Positions 9,504 to 19,319 of a DNA stretch of 64,000 nucleotides are shown one piece after another. Every line of letters starts with the position of its first letter. The stretch's first letter is position 1. The DNA is from Deinococcus radiophilus (GTDB taxonomy: Bacteria; Deinococcota; Deinococci; Deinococcales; Deinococcaceae), in NCBI RefSeq assembly GCF_020889625.1, contig NZ_CP086380.1:136001-200000 (forward strand). Reading direction: 5' to 3'. The notes under the pieces are model-generated. The model searched no databases, had not been told where the DNA came from, and saw nothing but the letters and a program-made list of their open reading frames with translations. The translations under genes were made by a program, and so were the position numbers.

Positions 9504-9752
9504 ATGACTGACAACAAGAATGCTCTGGAAAACCTGGTAGACGCCGCCGTCTCCAAAGTCAATGAAGGTGCTGACCGCGCCCGTGCTGCTGGCCATGACG
9601 CCGCAAGCACCACCGGTGGCACGCTGGACAACGCCGAGGATAACCTCAAAGAAGGCGCTGACCGTGCCCGCGCCGAGGCCAACAACGCCCGCGCCAACTC
9701 CTCCTTTGATCAGGCCAAAGAGCAGATCAGCGACGCGCTGAACGGTAAATAA
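9504..9752 (+). CDS. Small hydrophilic LEA-like / stress-protection protein
   Basis: 82 residues, highly charged, rich in Ala, Asn, Asp and Glu, with no cysteine or hydrophobic core. Two related segments repeat the motif EGADRARA (about residues 20-27 and 51-58), each embedded in an amphipathic 11-mer-like pattern. This resembles late-embryogenesis-abundant and CsbD-like desiccation proteins. A strong ribosome site (AAGGAGGT, 9488-9495) fixes the ATG at 9504. The gene is monocistronic, with its own promoter-like sequence and terminator. Desiccation protection is an inference from composition and from the probable host genus. Confidence 0.6.
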   Translation: MTDNKNALENLVDAAVSKVNEGADRARAAGHDAASTTGGTLDNAEDNLKEGADRARAEANNARANSSFDQAKEQISDALNGK

Positions 9753-9766
9753 GCCCTCATGCCTTG

Positions 9767-9800
9767 AGCCGCCTACCCTCTGGGGTGGGCGGCTTCGTTT
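9767..9800 (+). terminator. Intrinsic terminator of the LEA-like gene
   Basis: A 12-bp stem (AGCCGCCTACCC with GGGTGGGCGGCT, one G-T wobble) and a 4-nt loop, followed by TTCGTTT. Confidence 0.75.
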
Positions 9801-9838
9801 GGTCCGGGGTGCAGGAGGGCGCAGGGTAAACTGACCGC

Positions 9839-10354
<516 letters not shown>

Positions 10355-10402
10355 GGCGCCGTACAGACAGCGAAAGATAGATCGGCTGTTTGTTTACCGC
10401 TG

Positions 10403-10714
10403 TCAGCGGTTAGCAATGTCACGCAGCTTTTCTACCCGCTCCGCCAGTTCGGGCCGCTCCAGCGCCCGTAGGCCACGCACGGTGCGGCTCAGACCAGTGC
10501 CGTCAATCTGGCCCGCGTTCCATCCGGCAATCAGCATGGCGCAGCCTTGTAGCACCTCACTGACCTGTTCCTTGTGGAACATGGCCGCCACCCCTCCGGC
10601 CTGGGGCGGCTGGGTCTGCTGGGCCTGGGCCTGTACGTCCAGCACCACCTGCATAAAGATCTGGTCCAGGTGGGCACGGTCATCTCTGGAAATAGGAACG
10701 TCACTGTAGGTCAT
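10403..10714 (-). CDS. Hypothetical protein, 103 aa
   Basis: No recognisable domain. The sequence is soluble and mostly helical by composition, with a Gln-rich segment near residues 30-40 and a LIAGWNAGQIDGTGLSRTVRGLRAL stretch. The codon usage is that of the neighbours. It is convergent with the DinB gene and divergent from era. It probably encodes a real small cytoplasmic protein of unknown role. Confidence 0.5.
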   Translation of the reverse strand: MTYSDVPISRDDRAHLDQIFMQVVLDVQAQAQQTQPPQAGGVAAMFHKEQVSEVLQGCAMLIAGWNAGQIDGTGLSRTVRGLRALERPELAERVEKLRDIANR

Positions 10715-10813
10715 GGCTGCAGTGTAAACGCCGCACTTGGTGGGGGCAGTTGGATTGAGGGGCCTTCAGGTTTTCATAGCGTGCAGCTCTGCCCTGCATG
10801 ACACAATGCTGGG

Positions 10814-11734
10814 ATGACCGATTTCACCCCATCTACCGAAGAGGGCACCCACGCCGGATTCGTGGCGATTGTCGGCAAGCCCAACGTGGGCAAGTCCACG
10901 CTGCTGAATGCCTTCCTGAATACCAAGGTTGCTCCGACCAGCCACCGTCCCCAGACCACCCGCCGGGGCGTGCGTGGCATCTACACCGGCGAAGGCAAAC
11001 AGATCGTCTTTGTGGATACGCCGGGGGTTCACAAACCCAAGGACGCCCTGGGCAAGTACATGAACAACGAGGTGAGCACGGCCCTGTCGGACATTGACGC
11101 CATGATCTGGGTGGTGGACCTCCGTCACCCGCCCACTGATGAGGACCGTCTGGTGGCCCGGCAAATCCGCGACCTGCCCAAGCCGCTCTTTTTAGTCGGC
11201 AACAAGCAAGACGCCGCCAAGTACCCCGAAGAAGCGATTGGCCTGTACGAGAACCTGCTGGAAGGCCGTGAAGCCGATACCACCGTCATGAGCCTGAGCG
11301 CCCAGAAAAACGATGCCAAGGTGAGCAGCCTGCGCGAGCAGATTCTGGACGTGTTGCCCGAAAACCCCTTCTTCTTCCCGGTGGGCAGCGCCAGCGACCA
11401 GAGCCGCGAGCAGTGGGCCGCTGAGATCGTCCGCGAGCAGGCAATGGTCAAGCTGCGCGATGAGCTGCCTTACGCAGTGGCGACCCGCGTGAACCGCTGG
11501 ACCGAGCGCGACGACGGCCTGCAGCGCATTGAGGCCGAATTGGTTGTCGAAAAGGCCGCACACAAGGGCATGGTGATCGGCGCTGGCGGCAAGCAACTGC
11601 GCGAGATCGGCACGGCGGCCCGTAAACAGCTGGAAACGCTGCTGAACACCAAGGTATTTCTGGGCCTGGAAGTCGTGGTGATTCCCGGCTGGCGCGAGGA
11701 CCCCGAAGCCCTGCGTGAACTGGGCTACGAGTAA
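10814..11734 (+). CDS. era: GTPase Era
   Basis: 306 residues, the usual length. The G domain has G1 GKPNVGKST, a G2 threonine region RPQTTRRG, G3 DTPGVHKP and G4 NKQD. The C-terminal KH RNA-binding domain carries [15 protein letters not shown]. Era binds the 3' end of 16S rRNA and assists 30S assembly. The gene stands alone between a divergent small gene and the convergent truA, with a hairpin terminator just after the stop. Confidence 0.96.
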   Translation: MTDFTPSTEEGTHAGFVAIVGKPNVGKSTLLNAFLNTKVAPTSHRPQTTRRGVRGIYTGEGKQIVFVDTPGVHKPKDALGKYMNNEVSTALSDIDAMIWVVDLRHPPTDEDRLVARQIRDLPKPLFLVGNKQDAAKYPEEAIGLYENLLEGREADTTVMSLSAQKNDAKVSSLREQILDVLPENPFFFPVGSASDQSREQWAAEIVREQAMVKLRDELPYAVATRVNRWTERDDGLQRIEAELVVEKAAHKGMVIGAGGKQLREIGTAARKQLETLLNTKVFLGLEVVVIPGWREDPEALRELGYE

Positions 11735-11749
11735 ATCCCTGTCACCCGT

Positions 11750-11783
11750 GCCCCGCTGCCCTGATGGGTGGGCGGGGCTTTTA
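11750..11783. terminator. Terminator between convergent era and truA
   Basis: GCCCCGC (11750-11756) pairs with GCGGGGC (11772-11778), with an inner CCC/GGG pairing, followed by TTTT. Confidence 0.65.
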
Positions 11784-11791
11784 CTGTTGGC

Positions 11792-12658
11792 TCAGGGACG
11801 CAGATCAGTCGGCCAGAGTTCCGGAAACCCGGCGTAGTTCGCACCCACAAAGTAGAGGCCATCGGGCGGTACGTTCACTCCAGCGCGGCGGCGGTCCGTA
11901 CTGGCCAGAATCTCGGCCACCTGCGCAGGCGGGAGTTTGCCCTGACCCACCGCAATCAGGGTGCCGACCAGCCCGCGCACCATATGGCGCAGGAAGCTCT
12001 CACCGACCACCTCCAGGCTGATGCGCCCGCCGTATCCCAGCGGCTGGGCTGTGACCTGCAGGCGTTGCAACTCGCGGACGGTCTGACGGTCCTCCTTGGT
12101 GGCGAAGGCGGCGAAGTCGTGCAGGCCGATCAGGTCAGCGGCAGCAGCGTTCATGGCAGCCAGGTTCAGTGGCGAGCGGACCCACAGGCTGCGCCCGGCT
12201 TCCAGCGGGTGCGGTTGAGGGGCTTGCAGCAGGTCGTAGCGGTACTGCCGCTGCGTACACGAAAAGCGGGCGTGAAAGCCAGTGGGGGCGGTCTGGGCCC
12301 GGAGCACCCCCACCGAGCGTGGCAGCACATGGGCCAGAGCCACCGGGAGCCGCTCCGGCGGAATCTGTGGGGCATGCAGGTCCACATGGGCGGGCATACG
12401 TTCGGCATGGACCCCCGCATCAGTGCGGCCTGCCGCTACGGGGCGGGTGGTGTCCAGGCCCAGCCGCCCCAGCGCCGCGTGCAGGGTGTCTTGCACGCTG
12501 GGCGCGTTGGGCTGACTTTGCCAGCCGCCGTAAGCACTGCCCTCCCACGCCACTTCGAGCAGCACCCGCGTCCAGCCCTCTGGCGGGGCGTAGTGCAGTG
12601 GGCGTGGGGCAGCTGGGTTGAGGTGAGCCGGGTCCAGTGTTGGGCGGGCGTCGGTCAT
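11792..12658 (-). CDS. truA: tRNA pseudouridine(38-40) synthase TruA
   Basis: 288 residues. The catalytic aspartate lies in the invariant GRTDAGVHA motif (about residues 78-86). Other TruA blocks include [15 protein letters not shown] near the N-terminus and [21 protein letters not shown] near the C-terminus. The enzyme isomerises uridines 38-40 in the anticodon arm of many tRNAs. It is convergent with era. The ATG at 12658 gives a family-typical N-terminus. Confidence 0.93.
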   Translation of the reverse strand: MTDARPTLDPAHLNPAAPRPLHYAPPEGWTRVLLEVAWEGSAYGGWQSQPNAPSVQDTLHAALGRLGLDTTRPVAAGRTDAGVHAERMPAHVDLHAPQIPPERLPVALAHVLPRSVGVLRAQTAPTGFHARFSCTQRQYRYDLLQAPQPHPLEAGRSLWVRSPLNLAAMNAAAADLIGLHDFAAFATKEDRQTVRELQRLQVTAQPLGYGGRISLEVVGESFLRHMVRGLVGTLIAVGQGKLPPAQVAEILASTDRRRAGVNVPPDGLYFVGANYAGFPELWPTDLRP

Positions 12659-12689
12659 GCCTGCTCAGGGTAGCGCGTAAGCTAAGGCC

Positions 12690-12950
12690 ATGATGTTGTC
12701 TGGCGAATGGGTCCACTACACCGAACAGCGCGGTGATTTGCCCCGCCTGTGGGCTCTGGCGCAGACCTGGGCCAAGCTGCCAGGCTTTGCTGGGGCTGAG
12801 GTGCTCTACAGCCCCGGCCAGGCCACCAAGGCGGGCGAACTGTATCTGCTGGTCAGCCGCTGGCAGGGTGAAGTGCCCCAGCTGGAGTTGCCTGCTGGAG
12901 CGAAGGGCTGGAGTTTTGCGGTGTTGCCCCCGGAGGCTCGTCCGCGCTGA
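12690..12950 (+). CDS. Small protein resembling an antibiotic-biosynthesis-monooxygenase (dimeric alpha/beta barrel) fold
   Basis: 86 residues. The segment LPGFAGAEVLYSPGQ...ELYLLVSRWQGEVPQLEL follows the strand-helix-strand rhythm of ABM-type ferredoxin-like barrels (a helix, then G-F-x-G-A-E-x-L and a W after a hydrophobic strand). Such proteins may be heme-degrading or quinol-type monooxygenases or merely structural. It is divergent from truA. The fold is suggested by pattern only. Confidence 0.5.
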   Translation: MMLSGEWVHYTEQRGDLPRLWALAQTWAKLPGFAGAEVLYSPGQATKAGELYLLVSRWQGEVPQLELPAGAKGWSFAVLPPEARPR

Positions 12951-12958
12951 CCCGCGAC

Positions 12959-14323
12959 TCAGTCCAGCTTCAGTGGATCACGCTGCGGCACACTGCTCTG
13001 CCGCAGGTCGCGAATGGCCTGCAGGGTGTCTTTTTGCTGCTGTTCACTGTGTGACCCGGCATGCGACAGTGCTTCCAGGCTTTCTTGCAGCATGGCCCGC
13101 ACTTCCTCAGCGGCGGTCTGGGCCGCGTCACTGCCCGGCGGCAGGCGCAGATACAGTCCAGCTGCTTCCTCGCAGTTGCTTGCCAGGTTCTCCAGGCGGT
13201 AGCGCTCGGCAGTCATGACCTCGCCCCGGGGCAGGTCGGCCACGCGCTCGCGGACCATTCGCAACCCAGCGGCTAGATCGTCCGGCAGGCCATCCAACGC
13301 CGGGCGGACTGGGTTGGGCCTGATGACAGTTTCTGGCGCCGCAGGCGGAGCGTCAGGTATAGGCGTCTGCCGGAGATGGTCTGGAACATCCTGCATTCCA
13401 GGGAGCAAGCTAGCGGTTCCAGCGCTGCGCCTGCTCCGGTGCCACAGCAGTTCCTTGGTGCTGTCAGGGGGCGTACGGTCCTCGAAATAGCCCTGTCGGT
13501 AGGGCTTGACCCCGTCTGACCCGAACAGGTACCCGGACCCGAAGATCCAGGCGAGGCCCAGCACCCACCAGATGTTGAAGGCCGCAATCATGACCACCAC
13601 CCACAGTACCCAGCTCCAGTCGTTGTCACGCAGCTGTGCCAGCCAGCGCAGTGGCTCACCGCCAAAGTCGCGCCAGCGGTCCAGTTGCGCCCACTCCGCC
13701 GGGCCGACGGGTACGGCTTCCCCTTCCCACAGCAGATGGAGGTGCTGGCCCTGAACCTCCACCACTGTCGGAACTTTGCTGCTCTGGCTGAGGGTATAGG
13801 TGCGGTCGCCCAGGCGCGCTACCGGATACACCTTAAGACCCTGACGCCCCTTGCGGTCCGCCTGATCTGGCATCCAGATCAGCTGCACATCAGCGGCGCG
13901 CAGGTCCACGGCGAGGCTCTGCATGGCCTGTTCAAAGGCGTCTAGTTCGTGCAGAGCGTAGACTTCCAGGCCCTGGCGCGTCTGGCCGACCGGGTGACCT
14001 ACGGTGCTCAGGGCCGGCACCGTAGAGGGAGACATCTGCACGGCCTGACTCGGGTGGGCAGCGGGGTCGCCCTGAACCGTCATGGGCTGTACGGGCGTCT
14101 CATGGATGACGGTCACGGGGACGTCCTCTACGTCCGCCCACTCCTGAGGCCTAACTGCGCGGCGCTCCCGTTTGGCCTGTTTGCGCTGGCGCTTGGGCTG
14201 TTCTTTGTCCCACTCACGCTTCAGCTCCTGACCGACTCCGGTCAGCTCACGGCGCAGGGTCTCGGCAGCGTTCATGATTTCCTGGAACTCGGGACTGTCT
14301 TTGGTGGGAAAGCGGCGTTTCAT
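12959..14323 (-). CDS. Hypothetical protein with basic N-terminus and one membrane hairpin
   Basis: 454 residues, with no family recognised. Residues 1-60 are very charged (KRQRKQAKRERR), and 60-110 are Pro/Ser/Val-rich linker. Residues about 110-230 form an alpha/beta region (LRAADVQLIWMPDQADRKGRQG...). A Trp-rich hydrophobic hairpin lies near residues 235-268 (WSWVLWVVVMIAAFNIWWVLGL). The C-terminal 150 residues are soluble and helical, with a Glu-rich DLRAGL/EEV pattern. It is probably an inner-membrane-anchored protein with both long ends in the cytoplasm. The gene is monocistronic. Confidence 0.55.
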   Translation of the reverse strand: MKRRFPTKDSPEFQEIMNAAETLRRELTGVGQELKREWDKEQPKRQRKQAKRERRAVRPQEWADVEDVPVTVIHETPVQPMTVQGDPAAHPSQAVQMSPSTVPALSTVGHPVGQTRQGLEVYALHELDAFEQAMQSLAVDLRAADVQLIWMPDQADRKGRQGLKVYPVARLGDRTYTLSQSSKVPTVVEVQGQHLHLLWEGEAVPVGPAEWAQLDRWRDFGGEPLRWLAQLRDNDWSWVLWVVVMIAAFNIWWVLGLAWIFGSGYLFGSDGVKPYRQGYFEDRTPPDSTKELLWHRSRRSAGTASLLPGMQDVPDHLRQTPIPDAPPAAPETVIRPNPVRPALDGLPDDLAAGLRMVRERVADLPRGEVMTAERYRLENLASNCEEAAGLYLRLPPGSDAAQTAAEEVRAMLQESLEALSHAGSHSEQQQKDTLQAIRDLRQSSVPQRDPLKLD

Positions 14324-14417
14324 GCGGCTCCTGACACTTGAGCGTTCGCCCTGGCTGGGGCAGGTGATACCAGAATAGTTCCAGTGTATCCTTCGCCCGG
14401 CAATTGAAGAAGTCGGG

Positions 14418-14724
14418 TCACATCAGCCCCGTCAGATGCAGCGCCAGCAGCGCCGGAATGATCAATAGATCGTCGGCCACGCCCAGCAGCGGAGTCAGGT
14501 CGGGGAGGAGGTCCAGCGGGAACACCGCACAGATCAGGGCTGCCAGTGGCAGAACCTTCGCCTATGCCGTCATGTGCGCGCCCGCGCAGCGCGAACAGCA
14601 GTCCCAGGGCGTCTTGCCAGATCAGCCGAAGCTTCGTCATCACACCAGTGAAATACGCTGCTGGGGCCAGCCGGGTTCCGCTGATCCTTCCTCTAAGCAC
14701 CCTTGCCCCGCCGATACCGCTCAT
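14418..14724 (-). pseudogene. YkvA-like (DUF1232) membrane protein gene, broken
   Basis: A frame starting at ATG 14724, behind a strong AAGGAGGA site, reads through MTKLRLIWQDALGLLFALRGR (ATG 14640). The typical DUF1232 core (ALICAVFPLDLLPDLTPLLG, then VADDLLIIPALLALHL) is found only in another frame, ending at TGA 14418-14420. Joining the two needs a one-base shift near 14595. The downstream frame also contains a TAG codon just before the core. Two lesions in one short gene argue for real decay rather than one read error. The intact family are small inner-membrane proteins of unknown function. Confidence 0.65.
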
Positions 14725-14916
14725 GATAAAATCCTCCTTCGGTTGCCCCGGCGTAATGGGGCGATGCGTCTGAGTATTTGTTTGTCTGGCCCCGCCCAGC
14801 GCCGTAGGCCCCCAGTTTCTGGGAGTTTTGCGGTCAGGAGGCCAAGACCCCCCACGTCCGAAATTCTTTAGCGGAGCGGGGCAGACCTCGGCACAGGCGC
14901 AGTGGGAGGAATCAAC

Positions 14917-15219
14917 ATGTTTGCAATTATTAGCAGCGGTGGCAAGCAGTACCGCGTTTCCGAAGGCGACGTTATCCGTGTGGAAAGCCTGCAAGGCGAA
15001 GCCGGAGACAAAGTGGACTTTACCCCTGTCCTGGTGGGCGGCGATCAGACCGCTTTTGGCGACGACGCTGGCAAGTTCACTGTGAGCGCCGAAGTCGTTG
15101 AGCATGGCCGTGGCGAGAAGATCTACGTGCGTAAGTACAAGAGCGGTATCCAGTACCGTCGCCGCACCGGTCACCGTCAGGCATACACCGCCATCAAAAT
15201 CACGGGCATCAAGGCCTGA
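14917..15219 (+). CDS. rplU: 50S ribosomal protein L21
   Basis: 100 residues starting [14 protein letters not shown], the canonical L21 N-terminus, with the conserved [16 protein letters not shown] basic loop near the C-terminus that contacts 23S rRNA. The ATG at 14917 is preferred over the GTG at 14902 because L21 starts exactly here and GGGAGGA lies 8 bp upstream. It is the first gene of the rplU-rpmA pair. Confidence 0.97.
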   Translation: MFAIISSGGKQYRVSEGDVIRVESLQGEAGDKVDFTPVLVGGDQTAFGDDAGKFTVSAEVVEHGRGEKIYVRKYKSGIQYRRRTGHRQAYTAIKITGIKA

Positions 15220-15244
15220 CTTTTACTTTTAAGGAGTCACTGAC

Positions 15245-15493
15245 ATGGCACACAAAAAAGGCGTAGGTTCGTCCAAAAACGGACGCGATAGCAACCCCAA
15301 GTACCTGGGCGTGAAGAAGTTCGGCGGCGAAAAAGTGCTGGCCGGTAACATCCTGGTTCGCCAGCGCGGCACCAAGTTCAAGGCTGGCCCCAACGTGGGC
15401 ATGGGCCGTGACCACACCCTGTTCGCCCTGGTAGATGGCCAGGTCATCTTTACTGACCGCGGCGGCAAGGGCCGTTTCATCAGCGTCGAGTAA
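15245..15493 (+). CDS. rpmA: 50S ribosomal protein L27
   Basis: 82 residues beginning [20 protein letters not shown], the conserved N-terminal arm that reaches the peptidyl-transferase centre. No cleavable N-terminal extension is present. It sits 25 bp after rplU with AAGGAGT before the ATG. A strong terminator follows, separating it from obg, which is normally its neighbour in many bacteria. Confidence 0.97.
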   Translation: MAHKKGVGSSKNGRDSNPKYLGVKKFGGEKVLAGNILVRQRGTKFKAGPNVGMGRDHTLFALVDGQVIFTDRGGKGRFISVE

Positions 15494-15511
15494 GGCTCAG
15501 GCATAGCCTGG

Positions 15512-15546
15512 CACCCTGCCCCTCGGTTCGGGGTAGGGTGTTTTTT
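15512..15546 (+). terminator. Intrinsic terminator after rpmA
   Basis: CACCCT-GCCCC pairs with GGGGT-AGGGTG around a TCGGTTC loop, followed by six T at 15541-15546. Confidence 0.85.
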
Positions 15547-15586
15547 ATGTATGCAGAAGGTTTCTAGGCAAAAAGCTGGTGGCCCT

Positions 15587-15613
15587 TTGACCTGCTGCCC
15601 TTTTCTTTAAACT
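15587..15613 (+). promoter_or_regulatory. Possible promoter of obg
   Basis: TTGACC at 15587-15592 and TAAACT at 15608-15613, with a short 15-bp spacing, between the rpmA terminator and the obg ribosome site CGGAGGGAG. Confidence 0.35.
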
Positions 15614-15640
15614 TTCGTACATCCCGGAGGGAGAGCACCT

Positions 15641-16945
15641 ATGGCTTTTAGAGACACCCTGGAAATAGAAGTGGCGGCGGGGAACGGTGGCGACGGTTCC
15701 ATGAGCTTTCACCGCGCCAAATACTTGGAAAAAGGCGGGCCGGACGGCGGTCACGGCGGGCATGGTGGCAGCGTCATCTTGCGGGCCACCGAGGGCGTGG
15801 AGTCGCTGGAACGCATGGTCGGCAAGCGCAAGTTCAAGGCCGAGAATGGCCGCTACGGCGAAGGTCGTCTGCGCCAGGGCCGTGACGGCGAGGATCTGAT
15901 TATTGATGTCCCAGTGGGCACCACGGCATTTGACCGTGACACGGGCCGCGTGGTGGCTGACCTGACCGAACCGGGCCAGCAGCAGGTGGTGGCGCGGGGT
16001 GGCGCGGGCGGACGTGGTAATTCTACCTTCGTCAGCGCGACTCGGCAGGCTCCCCGCTTTGCTGAGCTGGGCGTGCCTGGCCAGAAGCGGCGGCTGCGGC
16101 TGGAGCTGCGCCTGATCGCCGACGTAGGCTTGGTGGGCTATCCGAATGCGGGTAAATCCAGCACGCTGGCGGCCCTGAGCAACGCCAAGCCCGGCATCGC
16201 GGACTATCCCTTTACCACCCTCAGCCCCAACTTGGGCGTGGTGGATTCGCTGGGCGGTGAGGAACGCTTCACCCTGGCCGACATCCCCGGCATCATCGAA
16301 GGGGCCAGCGAAGGCAAGGGCCTGGGCCTGGAGTTCCTGCGCCACATCAGCCGCACCCGTTTGCTGGTGTACGTGCTGGACGTGACCGTGAACCCGGTGG
16401 AGGAACTGCGCCAGTTGCAGAACGAACTGCGTTCCTACGATCCGATGCTGCTGGACGCCCCGGCGCTGATCGCCCTGAACAAGACCGAGCTGGTCGAACC
16501 GGACATTGTGCAGATGGTGGAAAGCGATCTGGCCGCCGAGTTCGGAATGGCTGTCCTGCCGATCAGTGCCAAGGAAGGCACCGGGCGGGACGAATTGCGC
16601 CAGACCATCTTTGACCTGCTGCCCAGCCGCGAGCTGTGGGCCGAAACCCACTCGCTGGAGGTGGAAGACGAACAGATTGTCCGCGAAGAGCCGCTCCGGA
16701 TCACTTTCCATGAGGAAGAAGCAGGTGACGGTGAGGAAAACGAGCGCATCTGGACGGTGCATGGTGGTGGCTTCGAGGACAAGCTGGTCCGCTTTGCCCG
16801 CCACATCGAAGACGCCGCCGAGTACCTGGCCAACCTGTTCAAGCGTCAGGGCCTGAACAACGCCCTGAGACGCGCGGGCGCCCGCGAAGGCGACACCGTA
16901 GAGATCGGCACGTTCCGTTTCGAGTATTTCGACGACGAGAACTAA
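15641..16945 (+). CDS. obg: GTPase Obg/CgtA
   Basis: 434 residues. The N-terminal glycine-rich Obg fold ([37 protein letters not shown]) is followed by a G domain: G1 [10 protein letters not shown]2 PFTTLSPN, G3 [11 protein letters not shown]4 NKTE. A C-terminal OCT domain ([19 protein letters not shown]...) is also present. Obg acts in 50S assembly and stress control. It is downstream of rplU-rpmA, but a terminator and a possible separate promoter intervene. Confidence 0.95.
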   Translation: MAFRDTLEIEVAAGNGGDGSMSFHRAKYLEKGGPDGGHGGHGGSVILRATEGVESLERMVGKRKFKAENGRYGEGRLRQGRDGEDLIIDVPVGTTAFDRDTGRVVADLTEPGQQQVVARGGAGGRGNSTFVSATRQAPRFAELGVPGQKRRLRLELRLIADVGLVGYPNAGKSSTLAALSNAKPGIADYPFTTLSPNLGVVDSLGGEERFTLADIPGIIEGASEGKGLGLEFLRHISRTRLLVYVLDVTVNPVEELRQLQNELRSYDPMLLDAPALIALNKTELVEPDIVQMVESDLAAEFGMAVLPISAKEGTGRDELRQTIFDLLPSRELWAETHSLEVEDEQIVREEPLRITFHEEEAGDGEENERIWTVHGGGFEDKLVRFARHIEDAAEYLANLFKRQGLNNALRRAGAREGDTVEIGTFRFEYFDDEN

Positions 16946-17088
16946 GGGCCTGTAAGACCCTCCAGAGAAGCAGGAGCATGGCGAGAGGGCTGGGGTGCCC
17001 TGTGCCTGCTTCTTTTTGCTGGTGGCCTGCTACAGCCTGCTGTGCACGCTCATCTAGCCGTTCTCATTTCGTCCCCCTAAAATATCAG

Positions 17089-18141
17089 ATGATGTCCAGA
17101 CTGACCCGTTACATTCTGCGTGATGTGCTGAAGTGGTATGTGATGGGCTTTTTGCTGTTCGTGGTGCTGCAGATGACCGATGTCATCAGCCAGACAGTGG
17201 GGGCTTTTCTGAACTACGACGCTACGCCGCAGCAAGCGCTTGCCACGCTAGGCTACAACCTGCCGCTGCTGCTCAACCGCTCGCTGGTGCTGGCGGTGCC
17301 GTTCGCCGTGCTGCTGTCGTTCGGGCGAATGCAGGGCGACAGCGAAATTAAGGCGATGTACGCGGCGGGCGTGAAGCCCCTGTCGCTGGTCTGGCCGCTG
17401 GCGTTGCCCTTCGTGCTGGTCGGGGCGCTGACCTTCGCCAACTCCGGTTGGCTCGCCCCTTGGGCCAACGCTCGCTGGTACGACGCCTGGTACGACATCT
17501 ACGGCATGACTCCGGTGCCGCCTACGCGGGAGATGTACGCCTACTCAGAAGGGGAGACCCTTTTTTACGCTGGCCGGGTGTCTACCCCTGAGGGCCAGGG
17601 CAACCCCGACGCCATGCTGAGCGGCGTGATGGTGCAGCGCGGCGATGAAGTGATTACCGCTGACAGTGGGTCGTGGAATACAGCGACCCAAACCTGGACG
17701 TTGAACGATGCCTGGGTGACGCGGCCCGGCCAGCCGCCGGAGTTCTCGGCCAAACTGATGACGTTTGACCAGAAAGATACGTTGGCTCCGCCCCGCCCCG
17801 AGGCAGACCAACTGAGTAATGCCCAGCTCCGCACCGAACTGGCCAGCCCCACGCTAGAAGGGCCTGAGCGGCGCACGCTGGAGCATCAGCTTGCTGGGCG
17901 CACTGCCGATTCCTTTACGGCCATGATTTTCGCGCTGGCCGCCGGGTTGCTGGGCCTGCTGATGCCGGGCCGCGCCTGGGCTTTCGCGGCGGTGCTGCTG
18001 GTTATTGTGGTGTATTACGTGCCCTGGACGCTGGGGCCACAGCTGGCGGCGGGCGGGGCACTGACTCCAGCGTTGGTGGCCTGGCTGCCCAACCTGATCT
18101 TTATTGCGCTGGCTGCTGTGCTGGCCTGGAGACTGCGGTGA
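17089..18141 (+). CDS. LptF/LptG-family permease, first copy
   Basis: 350 residues with the YjgP/YjgQ arrangement: two or three N-terminal helices, a periplasmic beta domain (about residues 135-240), then three C-terminal helices. MSRLTRYILRDVLKWYVMGF is the typical start, and SFGRMQGDSEIKAMYAAGVKP is the conserved loop signature. In Gram-negatives LptF/G extract LPS with the LptB ATPase. Deinococcus has an outer envelope without LPS, so the cargo here must differ. The start ATG-ATG at 17089/17092 is preferred over an upstream extension of low-complexity sequence. The stop overlaps the next start (GTGA). Confidence 0.82.
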   Translation: MMSRLTRYILRDVLKWYVMGFLLFVVLQMTDVISQTVGAFLNYDATPQQALATLGYNLPLLLNRSLVLAVPFAVLLSFGRMQGDSEIKAMYAAGVKPLSLVWPLALPFVLVGALTFANSGWLAPWANARWYDAWYDIYGMTPVPPTREMYAYSEGETLFYAGRVSTPEGQGNPDAMLSGVMVQRGDEVITADSGSWNTATQTWTLNDAWVTRPGQPPEFSAKLMTFDQKDTLAPPRPEADQLSNAQLRTELASPTLEGPERRTLEHQLAGRTADSFTAMIFALAAGLLGLLMPGRAWAFAAVLLVIVVYYVPWTLGPQLAAGGALTPALVAWLPNLIFIALAAVLAWRLR

Positions 18142-19319
18142 CGCGGCAGGTAGAAGGACAAGGACGCCAACCGCCGGTTGAGCGCCGGACTAATCGCACT
18201 GCTGACCTGGGCGGGCGACTGCTGCGCCGCTTCGATACCTACGTGCTGGCCGAAATCCTGCCGCTGCTGGTGGCCGCACTGAGCGCCCTGATCGTCCTGC
18301 TGATGCTCAAGGGTCTGGAGGACGTGCTGGCTCCGCTGCTCGCGAAGGGAGCGAGTCCGGCGCTGGTCGCGCAACTGCTGGCGCTGAATGTGCCTGAGGC
18401 GATGGCCTTTGGCCTGCCGCTGGCACTCATGTTCGCCACGCTGCTGGGCCTCTCGCGCCTGAGTGCGGACAGCGAAATTAAGGCGGCGCTGTCGGGCGGG
18501 ATTCCCGGTCATTCGCTGTTCCGGCCTATCCTGCTCCTCGCTGCGCTGGTCACGCTGCTGTCGTTCGGGATCAATGAAGCGCTGGTGACCCGCGCCAAGG
18601 TGCAGGCCCAGAGTGTGCAGCGTCAGATTGTGCTGGACAATCCCCGGGTGATCGGCTTAGCGCAGACGGCGGGCGGCGGACTGGTGCTGCGGGACGCACT
18701 AGACCGCGCTATTAGCGTGGGAGCGGTGGCCGAGGACGGCACGCTGCAAAACCTGCGGATCGTGACCATGCAGCCTGGCCTGCCGCCCCGCGAGGTCATT
18801 ACAGCCCGCGAGGGCGTGTTGAAACCCGGCAGCAATGTGCTGGAGCTGCGCGGTGGGCAGCGGGTGTCGTATCAGGGGGCGCGGCCTGTCACGGTGCTGA
18901 CGTTTGAAACGGGTCAGCTGCCGGTACAGGACGTGCAGGCCAGCTTTGACGGCGGCAGCGGAATGGACCCTTTCTATCTGCCACTGGGCACCCTCAAGGC
19001 CCGCACCGATTCCTACGCGCAGTCGGGCATCCGCTCGCCGGGCGATTTCACAGCGCTGTACCGCAAGTTCTCCGAGCCGCTTTCGGCCCTGGCCCTGGCC
19101 TTTTTTGCGGTCAGTCTGGCACTGTACACCTTCCGCTCGGGGCTAAATCTGGGCCTGGTCTGGGCGCTCCTGCTGTCTTTTGCCTATTACGCCACCTGGA
19201 GTGTGTTCAAGGTGATGGGTGAAAGTGGGGCGCTGCCGCCGACCCTCGCTGCCTTTGGGCCGGATGTGGTCGCGCTGCTGGCTGGAGCTGCGCTGCTGTG
19301 GCGGGCCGGACGGCAATAA
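18138..19319 (+). CDS. LptF/LptG-family permease, second copy
   Basis: 393 residues. It begins at a GTG overlapping the previous stop by 4 nt. A polar leader of about 30 residues precedes RRFDTYVLAEILPLLVAALSAL. The loop signature is LLGLSRLSADSEIKAALSGGIP. A periplasmic domain (about 165-290) and three C-terminal helices follow. Together with the first copy it should form the membrane part of an LptB2FG-like transporter; the ATPase is not in this window. It is translationally coupled on both sides, with its last 22 bases overlapping the next gene. Confidence 0.82.
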   Translation: MTRQVEGQGRQPPVERRTNRTADLGGRLLRRFDTYVLAEILPLLVAALSALIVLLMLKGLEDVLAPLLAKGASPALVAQLLALNVPEAMAFGLPLALMFATLLGLSRLSADSEIKAALSGGIPGHSLFRPILLLAALVTLLSFGINEALVTRAKVQAQSVQRQIVLDNPRVIGLAQTAGGGLVLRDALDRAISVGAVAEDGTLQNLRIVTMQPGLPPREVITAREGVLKPGSNVLELRGGQRVSYQGARPVTVLTFETGQLPVQDVQASFDGGSGMDPFYLPLGTLKARTDSYAQSGIRSPGDFTALYRKFSEPLSALALAFFAVSLALYTFRSGLNLGLVWALLLSFAYYATWSVFKVMGESGALPPTLAAFGPDVVALLAGAALLWRAGRQ

